64,000 nucleotides of DNA, taken from contig CM026429.1 in the NCBI GenBank assembly GCA_014871385.1, forward strand, positions 14,173,783-14,237,782, written 5' to 3'. Every line of letters starts with the position of its first letter. Within the stretch, counting starts at the first letter, position 1. The DNA comes from Ceratodon purpureus (Eukaryota > Streptophyta > Bryopsida > Pseudoditrichales > Ditrichaceae). Below the pieces are notes generated by a model that had not been told where the DNA came from, did not search any database, and was given only the letters and a program-made list of their open reading frames with translations. The position numbers and the translations under genes were made by a program. Below, one piece after another: positions 24,602 to 34,300 of the stretch.

Positions 24602-27600
24602 GAGTTCACGGATCAACTCACTGCGACTGAAGCTGATGGCCCTACCCCTGCAGAAACAGAGGTAAATTAATCTTATTTGCCTTCTGTTTTGAATATCGCA
24701 TAGTACATTAACCCTCCAAAAGTGTTCATTTCATTTTGTAAATCTATAATTTGACACTGTCTTGTTTCTCTGCCTCTAGGTATTCTCAGATGCACCCTTG
24801 TCCATCAGTTCCCCGATCTCAGTTATCAATCTTTCCGATCTCTCGGATTCATTTGATCAGCCCCATTTATGTAGGTGTGATTTAGGAAACCCTGTAGACT
24901 TAGGTAGTGGACCTCCAGAGGTCCACTCTCCTCAGTACATGCCTACCTCTCCTGTCTATGAGCCTACATCCCCAGGCTACATGCCTACTTCTCCTCGGCT
25001 TGGTACCCCGCCGATGTCTCCACCTTCTCCTTCCTCGCCTATTAGAGTGAGGAGGCCAGCCCATGTTGTCTTCGCCCTCCCGGCGATACTACCATGCCCT
25101 GTCCAACAGACCAGGCGTTTTTGGAGGAGGCGCCGTCATTGGAACTGTAGACAGGCTAGGGAGTATTATAGCCGTGCTCCACGTACATAGTTGCGTATGT
25201 ACACCTTTCTACTGATGACGATTGGTATCAGTACATGAAACTATTGTTCTATTCTTTTTCATAATTGCATTACTTGTTTTTATCCTTATCTTTGAATCAA
25301 TTTTGAAAATGTAGTACTTCTTGCAGGTAACTCAGACACAGGATATAGTGCCAGCGCCATCTTGTCCTCCTGATTTGACGAATGTAGTGGACAGTGAATT
25401 GGAACATCGGGTACAACACAAGCAAGACTCCAACGGCGTCATCAATAAGCTCCGAATACTTCCAAAGACAAAGTCGCGTATCCAAGTTCCCCTTTGTAGG
25501 ATGCTCTCAATGGCAAGAGTGCGACCTGTAGGAGAAATGGGAGTTCAACATTTGGAGCATGAGTTTGTCAAAGGCTATAGAGATGGAGACCGTGTCATGT
25601 ACATTTCCATCTACAACCACGAAGAGAAGACAGCCGATGTCACTGAGGAGATCAAGGCTGACTGGAGCCCGTGTTGGCAAAAAGTTAATGATGCTTTTGA
25701 AGATGAGCTCTTGGCCGACCCGGATTGGAAGGAGTTCTCTGGGAAGATGTTCTATGTCTGGGAAGGTAACCATCGCCTTGCCGCATGGTACAGACATATC
25801 AACAAGCATCACAGCGACGATCCAGCGTGGCACATCTCTGTGCATTGCATTGTTCTTGACCCTCGCGGTCATGTTGGAAACCTTCTTCATGCCATGCATG
25901 ACATTAATTGGTAAGAATTAACTCTCTCTACTTTGTCTACACCTCTTGAACGCCGATTGAACTTGTACTTTATGCTTATTATTAACTTACGTCTATTTGT
26001 ACAGGTCAACGGAAAATGATCACGTGAAGAGTAATATTCCGGCAAAACTTTATCGTATTCGCTCCTTTGGTGTGATGAAATTGGAGGAATTCAAGGATCT
26101 GCTTTCACCACAGGAGTATGCTTTAGCATTGAATCACAAACCAGCTACTCCATCCTGGTTTACATTGCCAACAAAAGTATTCATCGCTTTTCTTTATCGG
26201 GTAAGCACTCATTCCTCCCCCCCCGACGCTTCCATTCGGCAATTGATTTACGGTGCTTCATATAGTTCCTCTAACATTGCTTTGTGTTCCAGCGAGAAAT
26301 TGTGGTAGCTTCTGACGAAGCTGCCAGAATCTACAAGGAGAAAACACCCATTGAAGAACAAACCGCGACTGGTATTTGGGATGCCATGAATGCGGCTTCA
26401 AACAACATGGTGGAATCGATTAAGAGGAAGGACTTCACCAAGTACTTGGCAATTGCAAATCCCAAGAATGGAGACGACTTCCTCAACGAAGTGAGACCCT
26501 CATCGTGCCTGAGTTCACTATTTTGTATCACAACAACATTTACGTATTCTTTTTTTCTAAAACTCCTGTACTTATTGCAGATTAATCGGCATTTCAGTGA
26601 CTTCTCAAAACCTGAGATGTCACTTGATAAGCTCCAGAAGATTGTTCCAGCGGCCGTTGAGGCCAAGTACAAGGCTCGTTGGTTGAGGTGGTGGAACTCA
26701 TCTCTGAGTTCCCGATTGTCTTACAGATTTCCACCACTTGAATTCAAGGATACCGAATTTGACCCATGGTTGAATAAGGCCTCATTCTGGGCTGGGGTAC
26801 AATTTCTTAAAAAACCTTTCCCATTACATTACGCATTACTCTCTTCGTCGATTCTTTCTCATTGCTAATTAATTGAATTCTGAATTACAGTTGGAGGAAG
26901 CCGTTATTAACACATTCGAGGACATATGCAAGACGGAGAACATCGTTATCAATTGGAAGGCCTTTCCGGAAGTACAAGAGCCGGGCGATTTTGTGGAGAG
27001 TTCACGTATTCTCTTGTGGGACAAGGCCTTCCCTACGTTCATTGGAAAATCGGCAGATAAGCCCTTCGACAAGAAGTCCATTTTTGCTAAATTTCCTGGA
27101 ACCGCTCAGGTTGTCAAGCGGGTTACTTACCGGTACGATACATTCCTTTTAATCAGATTCAAATTCCATAACGAGGTCTCTTTATCTCTTTGATACTAAC
27201 CTTCTACATATTGGTTTACATAGATACTTCAAGCGAGAGCTTCTTCTGAAGGGGGCAATCAAGGTTCAGCAGCTCCCCAACTACTTCCTTGCTTGGACGG
27301 AGAAAACCTCGGACCAGTGTATCTATTCTCCCCAACAGTTGAAAAGGTACAAAGCTCCTCACTTGCTTGAAGGATGCTGGTATCTTGATTGCTCTCGTGG
27401 TTTCACGATTGACTCAGAGGTAGACGTCAAGACTCTACACGATGGGGGTGAGGTTGTGGTGGAGGACTCCGTGGATGATGCAGAAGGTCGTGAAGGAGAG
27501 CAGGATCAGTCTTCTGCTCCACCACCGAAGAGAGGGAGAGGAAGGCGACTGAAATCTCTGCGTTCTCGGTCGGAGGCATCACAGCAAACTGGTGCGGAGT

Positions 27601-29299
27601 CTTCCGCGCCAGCTGAGAAGGCACCAGAGCCGTCTCCGGGTGTTGTCGTTACCAACCCTTCTCCAGCTTCTTCGCCGGCTCCTTCATCGATTAGTGCTTC
27701 GGAGATCACCAGAGGTCTCCTTCAGCAGAGGAAGGCCAAACTATATCCTCAAACAACTTCTTCCGCTGGAGCTTTGATTTCCACACATGTTTCCGTCTTC
27801 AACTCATCTGTGGATTCCATGTTACGGCGAAATAGGAGACAGGAGAGAAAAGGTGGCGACCCGGATTGGATCAAGACTCAAGACTTCATTCGCAAGGTTT
27901 GTTCCTATATTTTGACATTTAATGGATTCTGCCACCTCTACTCGCTATGTAGTTACTAACTCTGCTTTCTTGTTTCCTCAAGTTTGGAGCAGGCCGCGAA
28001 AACATTGTTGGGGACCGGTGCAAACAAGAGGACCATCTGGGAGTCGATTTGATCATTGCCGACATCCCTGAGAATCTTCCCGTCCCATCCGTTTCCGTTC
28101 CCCCCACGAGTATTCCGCCTTGGAACTCTCGCTACAAGGATTATTTGTACGACATCTTCCATTTTGCAGATGATTTCCTGCAGAAAGATGGTGCCATCTG
28201 CCTCATCTACAACACTGATCAGAAGCTGGCTAAGGATATCGAGGAAGAAGCTGCTAATGGTGGATACGTGCTGTTCAAGGACTGGTGGGGTGTCAATGTA
28301 CTCGGCCTGACTTCTCCTACGAACCCCGAGAACTTGGTACTTTTCCTGAACATGCCCTTCTCTTCGCTTACTGATAACCCTTCCGCTTCATTTTACTCAC
28401 TGGTTTTGCTTGACTGCAGACTATGCGATTCTGGATTCGCGTCTACGTTCGTAGTGGCAGTACTTTCTCCTTCCAGACGAAGAAGGAAGACCTGATACAT
28501 GGGCTCCTCAACATTACCGAGAGTGATGCCATTTTCAACTTGACCGATGTGGATTCGCAGCTCATGAATGGGGAGGTGCCGTGGAGAGGCCCAAGGGAGA
28601 AATCCATCGAGATGATGCAGGGCATACTTGAGGAGCTGTCGAAGCCCGGCGACATAGTTGTTGATTGGAATGCTGGGACAGGTAACTCTTCATGCATATC
28701 TTTGCTGAATTATTCTTCTCGTTTTTACCACAGTTTCTCATTTCTTTGTATCTCTCCGAGTTTCAGGAGCCTCCATCAAGGCTGCCCAGGCTACTGGTCG
28801 CCACATTCTCGCTTTTGAGGAGGACGAAGCCATATTCAACGCCCTTCTCAAACCATCCGCCATGGGCCCTCCTAAACATCCAAGGCCGGCAGCAACAGAC
28901 GAAGCGCCTCCAAAGAGACCAAGACCTGATAAGTGGTGTAAGTCTTCTATTCTTTGTTCAAATTATCCATGCGTTACTTGTCTTTGCAGCTCTACGTACT
29001 CGATGTAACCACAGTCGGTTCTCTATTGCAGAGTAGTTTCAGCAACACCTCCACGTGGGCCAACATCAGTGTCCACTCCATCCTGGCGTCTTCATTCCAG
29101 CCCGATTCAGCCTTTCATACTTCCGGACTACGCAGAGGACTTAGCACAGGCGTTTCAATCTGGAGCCCTTACATATGTTCCTAGTCGGCCAACTACTTTT
29201 GATCCCAGGGCCCTTCTATTCGTCGATGACGAGGCGGTAGAAGGAGATTCAGAGTCATCTAGTTCTGAGAGTGAAAGTAGCGACTGTAGCATGTTCTGA
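24602..29299 (+). CDS. Transposon-borne ParB-like / DNA amino-methyltransferase-like fusion protein with CTD-like motif
   Basis: Twelve exons splice in one frame to 1,162 codons: 24,602-24,661; 24,780-25,046; 25,327-25,910; 26,005-26,200; 26,293-26,490; 26,581-26,796; 26,891-27,132; 27,224-27,896; 27,983-28,336; 28,420-28,681; 28,767-28,937; 29,034-29,299. The last acceptor is the second AG of GCAGAG, since the first gives a stop. Domains: Pol II CTD-like YxPTSPxY repeats (exon 2); ParB/sulfiredoxin-like, with ARVRPVG and WEGNHRLAAWYRH (exon 3); helical region (exons 4-7); basic PPPKRGRGRR and Ser/Pro/Ala linker (exon 8); methyltransferase-like part, with ADIPEN at motif IV (normally DPPY), LQKDGAICLIYN, then EKSIEMMQ, PGDIVVDWNAGTG and GRHILAFEEDE at motif I. 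IV before I is beta-class order. An acidic Ser tail (SESSSSESESSDCS) ends it. DNA binding is likely; catalysis is doubtful given the altered motifs. Confidence 0.85.
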
Positions 29300-29436
29300 G
29301 TTTGAAGGAGGCTTCGGTCTATTGTTGTTTTCATTTGCTTTGATTTGATTTGATTTAATTGGAGTTCATTGCGTAATCCTTCGTCTACTCTACTACCCTG
29401 AATCTATACTTGTTACGATTCTCATTTCCAAATCGT

Positions 29437-30490
29437 CTCCTCCTATGTAGAGGACGGAATGTCACAACCGTAATGCTCAAAATATAATATGAAGAATGAA
29501 ATGTTACAAAAGAAACGCTCAAAATTGAAATTGCGCTGTAACTTATATTTTAACCATTCAAAATCCCACATTTCCTAACCATGTTACATATTCTTGACTT
29601 GGTGTACATCTTGGTTTCGGCTACTCCATTATTCTACACGAACTCAGAAATATTCCACGAACTTTTAAGACCATCTCTTTTAGTTGGTTTCGAGTTGTCT
29701 TATTCCTAAATCCTAAGGATTGTCTTCGAACACCCCGCTATACTTCACAGTACTAATCCTTCGGAGGATATACAGTCCAACTCTTGTCCATATTAAACCA
29801 GCAAGTTTCGCCATCCGATATGATCACTTCGGGCAGCTGAACAACTGGATTCTCATCGACGTTCGATAGCAAGGGATACGGGATTAGGGACAACTCCATA
29901 ATACGGAGAAGCTCATTGGTACAAAGCACTGTCCAACGCCATTCACCTTCACCAACATGGAGGCTTCCGATGTGCCTAAACGGTGGCAGGTCCATGCCTC
30001 GTTCCCTGGTGCGCTCCACCTCCAGCAGCCACGGCCGCAGCTCCTCATAACTCGCCGGTGCCTTTGGGGGCAAACCTACAGCCGCTCTCGTCCTCCTGGA
30101 TCTCGCATTACACACCTTCGGCATCGCGCAACACACTAAATTGTTGTAGTCTTAAAACGTTCCACGCAAGCCTACAAATTGACCCCCCCAAACTCCATCG
30201 CTACCTTCGCATACAGCACAGAATGCCAAGGACTGTATGACTATCCTAATACGCCACCTAGAGACAAGCTCAAGAAACCAAGAGTGACCTCCTTCTCTGG
30301 AACCCAGCTTACCAAGTGTTGTTTGATGATGAAAATCTCCTACTTGTATCACTCAAATGAAGATGCTTTGCTGCCTAGGAAGAGAGAGTAATCTTCGATG
30401 AAGACAAGGACTCTGACAAGGTATATCTTGGATTCAGCAGTTAAGATAATATACACGAATTTTGAAATATTCCAGGAAGTTTTCAAACCA
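29437..30490. mobile_element. About 1.05-kb insertion in the right arm, absent from the left arm
   Basis: The 3' flank of the intact cargo gene matches the left arm up to GATTCTCATTTCC (about 29,430) and again from TGCCTCCTTTACGTTC (about 30,490). In the left arm the two points are only some 20 bases apart (about 370-395). The intervening sequence was thus gained on the right or lost on the left. I could not define terminal repeats or a target duplication. Confidence 0.6.
29753..30136 (-). CDS. Hypothetical protein fragment inside the right-arm insertion
   Basis: A 127-codon frame, not recognised. It reads ELRPWLLEVERTRERGMDL, HVGEGEWRWTVLCTNELLR and GETCWFNMDKSWTVYPPKD; the Trp-rich, non-repetitive composition looks protein-like. 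A further open stretch upstream on the same strand (30,152-30,352) could be a preceding exon. It is probably a captured gene fragment or part of a nested element. Low certainty that it is expressed. Confidence 0.3.
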   Translation of the reverse strand: MCCAMPKVCNARSRRTRAAVGLPPKAPASYEELRPWLLEVERTRERGMDLPPFRHIGSLHVGEGEWRWTVLCTNELLRIMELSLIPYPLLSNVDENPVVQLPEVIISDGETCWFNMDKSWTVYPPKD

Positions 30491-30515
30491 TGCCTCCTTT
30501 ACGTTCTTTCAAATT

Positions 30516-30888
30516 TGTTTTTTCCCTTGTGCATTTACATAATCCTATGAAAGAATTACTTGTTTGATCTAAAACTCAACGCCTGATCATTGTATCTTGC
30601 CTAAACCCATGACAAATCTAAAGGAATGTATGCATGACGTCAGCATGACATCAGCCCTAATTTGTATCTTTGAGAACAAACGTAATAAATTCTTACCAGA
30701 GGTAATCCTAATTTCCACGGTAATATACTATTTTTCTAAAAAAAGTGTCTAAATTAAGCCTTAATTTAGTAATTTTCCACGGTTGTAGGGTCTACTTTGC
30801 CTTTGAAAATTTTCGTAATTGTCAATTCTGTGCTCTCCATTCTGCGCTCACCGCTCTCCGCTCTACGCTCTCCGCTCACGTACGAACT
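30516..30888 (-). repeat. Right terminal inverted repeat
   Basis: Reverse complement of the window start. It carries the CCACGGTTGTAGGGT form of the subterminal motif, GCATGACGTCAGCATGAC (a bZIP-like TGACGTCA site), and GCTCTCCGCTC repeats up to the end GTACGAACTTTCCCCCC. The cargo gene on the plus strand ends about 1.2 kb before it. Confidence 0.85.
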
Positions 30889-31110
30889 TTCCCCCCTCAC
30901 TAGCATGCCAAGCCGCGAGTTTTCCAAACCAGTCGACCAGGCCGACGAGAATCGAACCGCGGACCGGCTGGTTGACCACTGACGTATGAAATCAGCCGAC
31001 CAAGTCCACGACTTGGCGACTGTATCCGACATTCGATTGATTTTATTGCCTTCATTGACCAACCCGTATGATTTTATTATTTTATCCATATTATGTCGAG
31101 CGAGGAGGAG
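30889..31110. other. Spacer beyond the transposon end
   Basis: Moderately GC-rich sequence with ATCGAACCGCGG (a tRNA B-box-like string on the minus strand), but no foldable tRNA. Ends in the purine run GAGCGAGGAGGAG directly before a TGTTAAGAAA, as polypurine tracts end before LTRs. Confidence 0.3.
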
Positions 31111-31385
31111 TGTTAAGAAACGTAGTATTAAGAACGTAGTATGAACGCTCACCATAATATGGTGAATGACACGTGGCATAGGGAGTGACATGTGTCGTAG
31201 GGATTTGTTGCATTCCTTTAGACAAATAGGAGGAGACAACTATTGATTGTCTCTCTCCTTTTCCTTTGTATATACTTCAACTCTCTAATTAAGTTTAGTA
31301 TTGTTTTGAGTGTTTTATTTTGCTTTGTGATCTTATTTAGTCATCTTTGTTTTCAACAACTCATTAAGCTAATGTCGGTTAATTA
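31111..31385 (+). mobile_element. Possible Copia-type LTR fragment
   Basis: TGTTAAGAAACGTAG follows a polypurine-tract-like run, and a TATA-like TTGTATATACTTC sits in the middle, with T-rich sequence after it, as in short plant Copia LTRs. No matching second LTR, no clear CA end and no gag-pol reading frame in the window. If real it is a solo or truncated LTR close to the 3' end of the GH31 gene. Confidence 0.35.
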
Positions 31386-31390
31386 ATATA

Positions 31391-34300
31391 TTACGACTGT
31401 TGTGTTTCGCGTCGAGTGTAGCGCCGTGTTCTGTTGCCGCGTTGTGTTGGTTGCGTTTGGGATTCGTCTCCTTCGACTCGTGTTTCTGATGTTGTGGGTT
31501 CGTCTTCCGTGTAGTTGTCGATGAACTCGTACTCATGAGAGATTTGGATGGGTGTGTCTTTCGACACGGGACGTTCCTCGGACCATAGCTCCATGGTGAC
31601 GGATCCCGGACCCCAACTAATGAGGCACAAGGCCACTTCATTGATATTGAATCGGTTTATCACTGCGAGGCCGCTCTCGGTGTCCGTGAGCATCCATTCT
31701 CCTGAGTACATAAGAAAACATGTAATTTAGTAATGGGGATAGATGTTAGCCCTTAAACGACGTCGAGGACGTTTTGCGTCCGATGAATGGCAAAGAATCT
31801 TTCCTTGTAGGACAGAAATGCAATCATTCATCCTCGGTATTAGGGATGGAAAGGGGAGATCTTTTACAGTACTTTGACTTCCAATGAATATATTTAGCTT
31901 TTTCAAAGTAAATGATGCCACACGGTATCAAAATGCATGATTTCCACGGCCACCGGTCAGTCCTTCAAGGGTTAGCATTGCTGCAAGGTGTCTGTAATAG
32001 GAACATCTTGAAAAGGAGACATCTAAGGGTGCCCAAGATATATTGCACGGGCTGTTCATACTACATTCTACCCTTCAAAATGGGTTCAATGGGTGAGAAG
32101 GGATTGATCCGAGACAAATGAATGATGACCGAGTTCAAGCAAGAAATTTAAACGGGTAATGAATGGGTGTTAGTGGAGATCTTTTTCAGCAAATCAAGCT
32201 TTAGCTAATGAATCTTTTGGTACTCACCGTTTGGTCTATTGGAGCCTTCGATTGTCATTTCTCCAAATTCCATATTGGCCTCGTGAACGTGCTTTGTTCC
32301 GTCAATGGATGTGTACTTGATAACCGAGTGCATTGGGTTTACCAACTTCATCAATGGATGCACACGAAGCCTGACAACTCTTGAGTCACCACCGGAACCA
32401 GCGCCAACTGATCTCGCCTGAATTCTCGAGGTTATGTTGACTTTGTCCGGTGAATTTTTAGCAACAAGGATGTCGCGAGACAAAACTAAACCTCCACCAA
32501 TGTCTCCATCTAGTCCAAGAAACTCTTGGCCGTCTAGTGATTCTAACAAATGTCTGAGTGTGCAAAATTAATTGCAATTAGTTTCCAAGTTAGTTGGGGG
32601 AAAAAATTCAATTTTTTTTTTACTTTTATTGATGTCGCATGTATGGTGGGAGATAATTAAAACTTGCATATAACCCTAAGCATAGAAATGCCAACACGCA
32701 TGTTGTATAGTATTATTGAAAGAAGACTAATACTTTGGCAAAAGATATTGAAGTACCTGACAACTTGATACTCTTCAGTGCAACCAGAGGATCGGTACTC
32801 GCTACCACTGTACTCTTCATAACATCCAGTCTCAAATCTACCCTCTAACCACTCGTAGCCGGATGGTTTATGAATCATTGAGACTATGCGACCACCAATC
32901 CATGGCACAACTTTTAGTGTAACATTGCCGGCCTGCAAATCAATTGGTAACAATACACTACTAACTCCTTTGACAGATTCCTGTTCCTTCAACACTTCAT
33001 CTAGGATTGTCTGTGTTTTTTCTGTTTGACAAAAGATCGAAGAGATTACAAAAAAGAATGACAACACATATAAAACACCAAAAAAGAACATAAATTAAGA
33101 ACAAGACACAACCTCTTTCAACAATGTCAAACTTGCATTTAGTTGCCACTAATTCTTCAATTTGAGCTTTTGTGGGTAATTTAATCCTCAATTCTACACC
33201 ATCTTTGCATTCCCCTTCAACCTGATCATACAAAGTTGTCAACCTCAAGTCAATTGCAATCTCTCAATGAATGACTAGTCAAAAGAGAGTCGATGAGTCT
33301 CTAGTAATCTTCTCTATAAGTTAATTATGGCATTTTTGGAACTCCAAAACCTTATGCTTTCAAACTCCAGTACTTGTGTATTGTTGCCAAGTAGGAGTCG
33401 CACGTGCAAATGACGATTAGGCCTTGACCATTGCCCTTCAGAACGAGCAATTTTGATCACAACCTCACCACCTTCGCTTTCAGTGTCACTTGATAACTTT
33501 TGGGCTTCATAGTATGAGAGTAAATACTTTCCATGTTTATAGCCAAAGCCATCACCATCATCCTCATACAAGATTCCTTTAGCCTTTCCTTTAGTGCCCA
33601 AAAAAAAAGCTTGTGAGAATACTATCCAAAAAAAATTGATGAGTTCTGTTTAAGAACCAAGCACTAAAAGCATAATCACCTTTTTCATCAAGAGCAACTA
33701 GCAAGGTGATAGTATCCGTGTGCTTAGCTTCACTAGTATGCTGGATAACAGGTCCTATTGGAACAATGCCACCTCCTTTTAAGAACAAGAGGGGCAATTC
33801 CTACAACAAAGGAGTAACAAGTAATTAAAAAGGGGAATGATCAAGCCAAATTCTACAATCCAAATTGAGAAACGCAAGCAAAAGTCATTAAAAGAAGAAT
33901 TTTAGCCATTGTACATTACCGGATTGTCATCATCAAAATGAAATCGTAGCCATACGCCTTGAGGAAGAACTACCTCTAGATTTGCCTTCTCATTCTTTGC
34001 AGTGGGACTGTTCAAATTAAAAGAAGCTAGAATGTCACAATTAAGAAATCTATATAGCATCACGTGCTCCAGAAATTCCTAAACTTAATTCACACTAATT
34101 TCAAGTAAAAAAATTCTACACAAGCTATTGTACTTCCAAAATTCAAAGGTCATATTGGTAATGGAAAAACCCTCACCATGTAGAAACAAGGAGAGGCCCT
34201 AACAAAAAACCATCATCCCTATTTCTTAGCAAATGATCTTTTGGATCTGTTAAAGGTCAATTAAAAATTGACTCAACTATTAGCCACCACAATCCATGTC

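Larger units (their letters stand above)
1..30888. mobile_element. Composite Mutator-like (MULE) transposon with inverted cargo-gene arms
   Basis: Outer ends are inverted copies of each other: the first ~350 bases reappear reverse-complemented at 30,516-30,888. A third terminus at 13,692-13,930 in left-end orientation splits the block. Segment 13,692-30,888 has a terminus at each end, a transposase, a small ORF and the large cargo gene. Segment 1-13,691 carries a diverged inverted copy of the cargo gene and its repeat array, cut off mid-repeat where the inner terminus begins. The simplest reading is that a complete 17.2-kb element abuts or was inserted into a truncated relative. I found no matching 8-10 bp target duplication around 13,692/30,888, so a clean single insertion is not shown. 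The outer left flank is outside the window. Confidence 0.85.

Noticed and set aside
25047-25190. Coding extension of the CTD-like exon to the stop at 25,190
   Set aside because: The donor AGA/GTGAGG at 25,046 is conserved in both copies and keeps phase 0 with the next exon; the longer reading ends in a stop with no phase-matching donor.
24602-29299. Prophage or bacterial contamination, as ParB-methylase fusions are phage-like
   Set aside because: Eleven spliceosomal introns and linkage to a plant MULE transposase and termini show it is resident in the plant genome.
13680-30900. Target-site duplication around the inner element
   Set aside because: Bases on the two sides (AATGCGCC and CTCACTAGC regions) do not match at 8-10 bp.
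30930-30980. tRNA gene, from the B-box-like GGTTCGATTC on the minus strand
   Set aside because: No pairing T stem, acceptor stem or anticodon arm at the right spacing. A SINE remnant is possible but unsupported.
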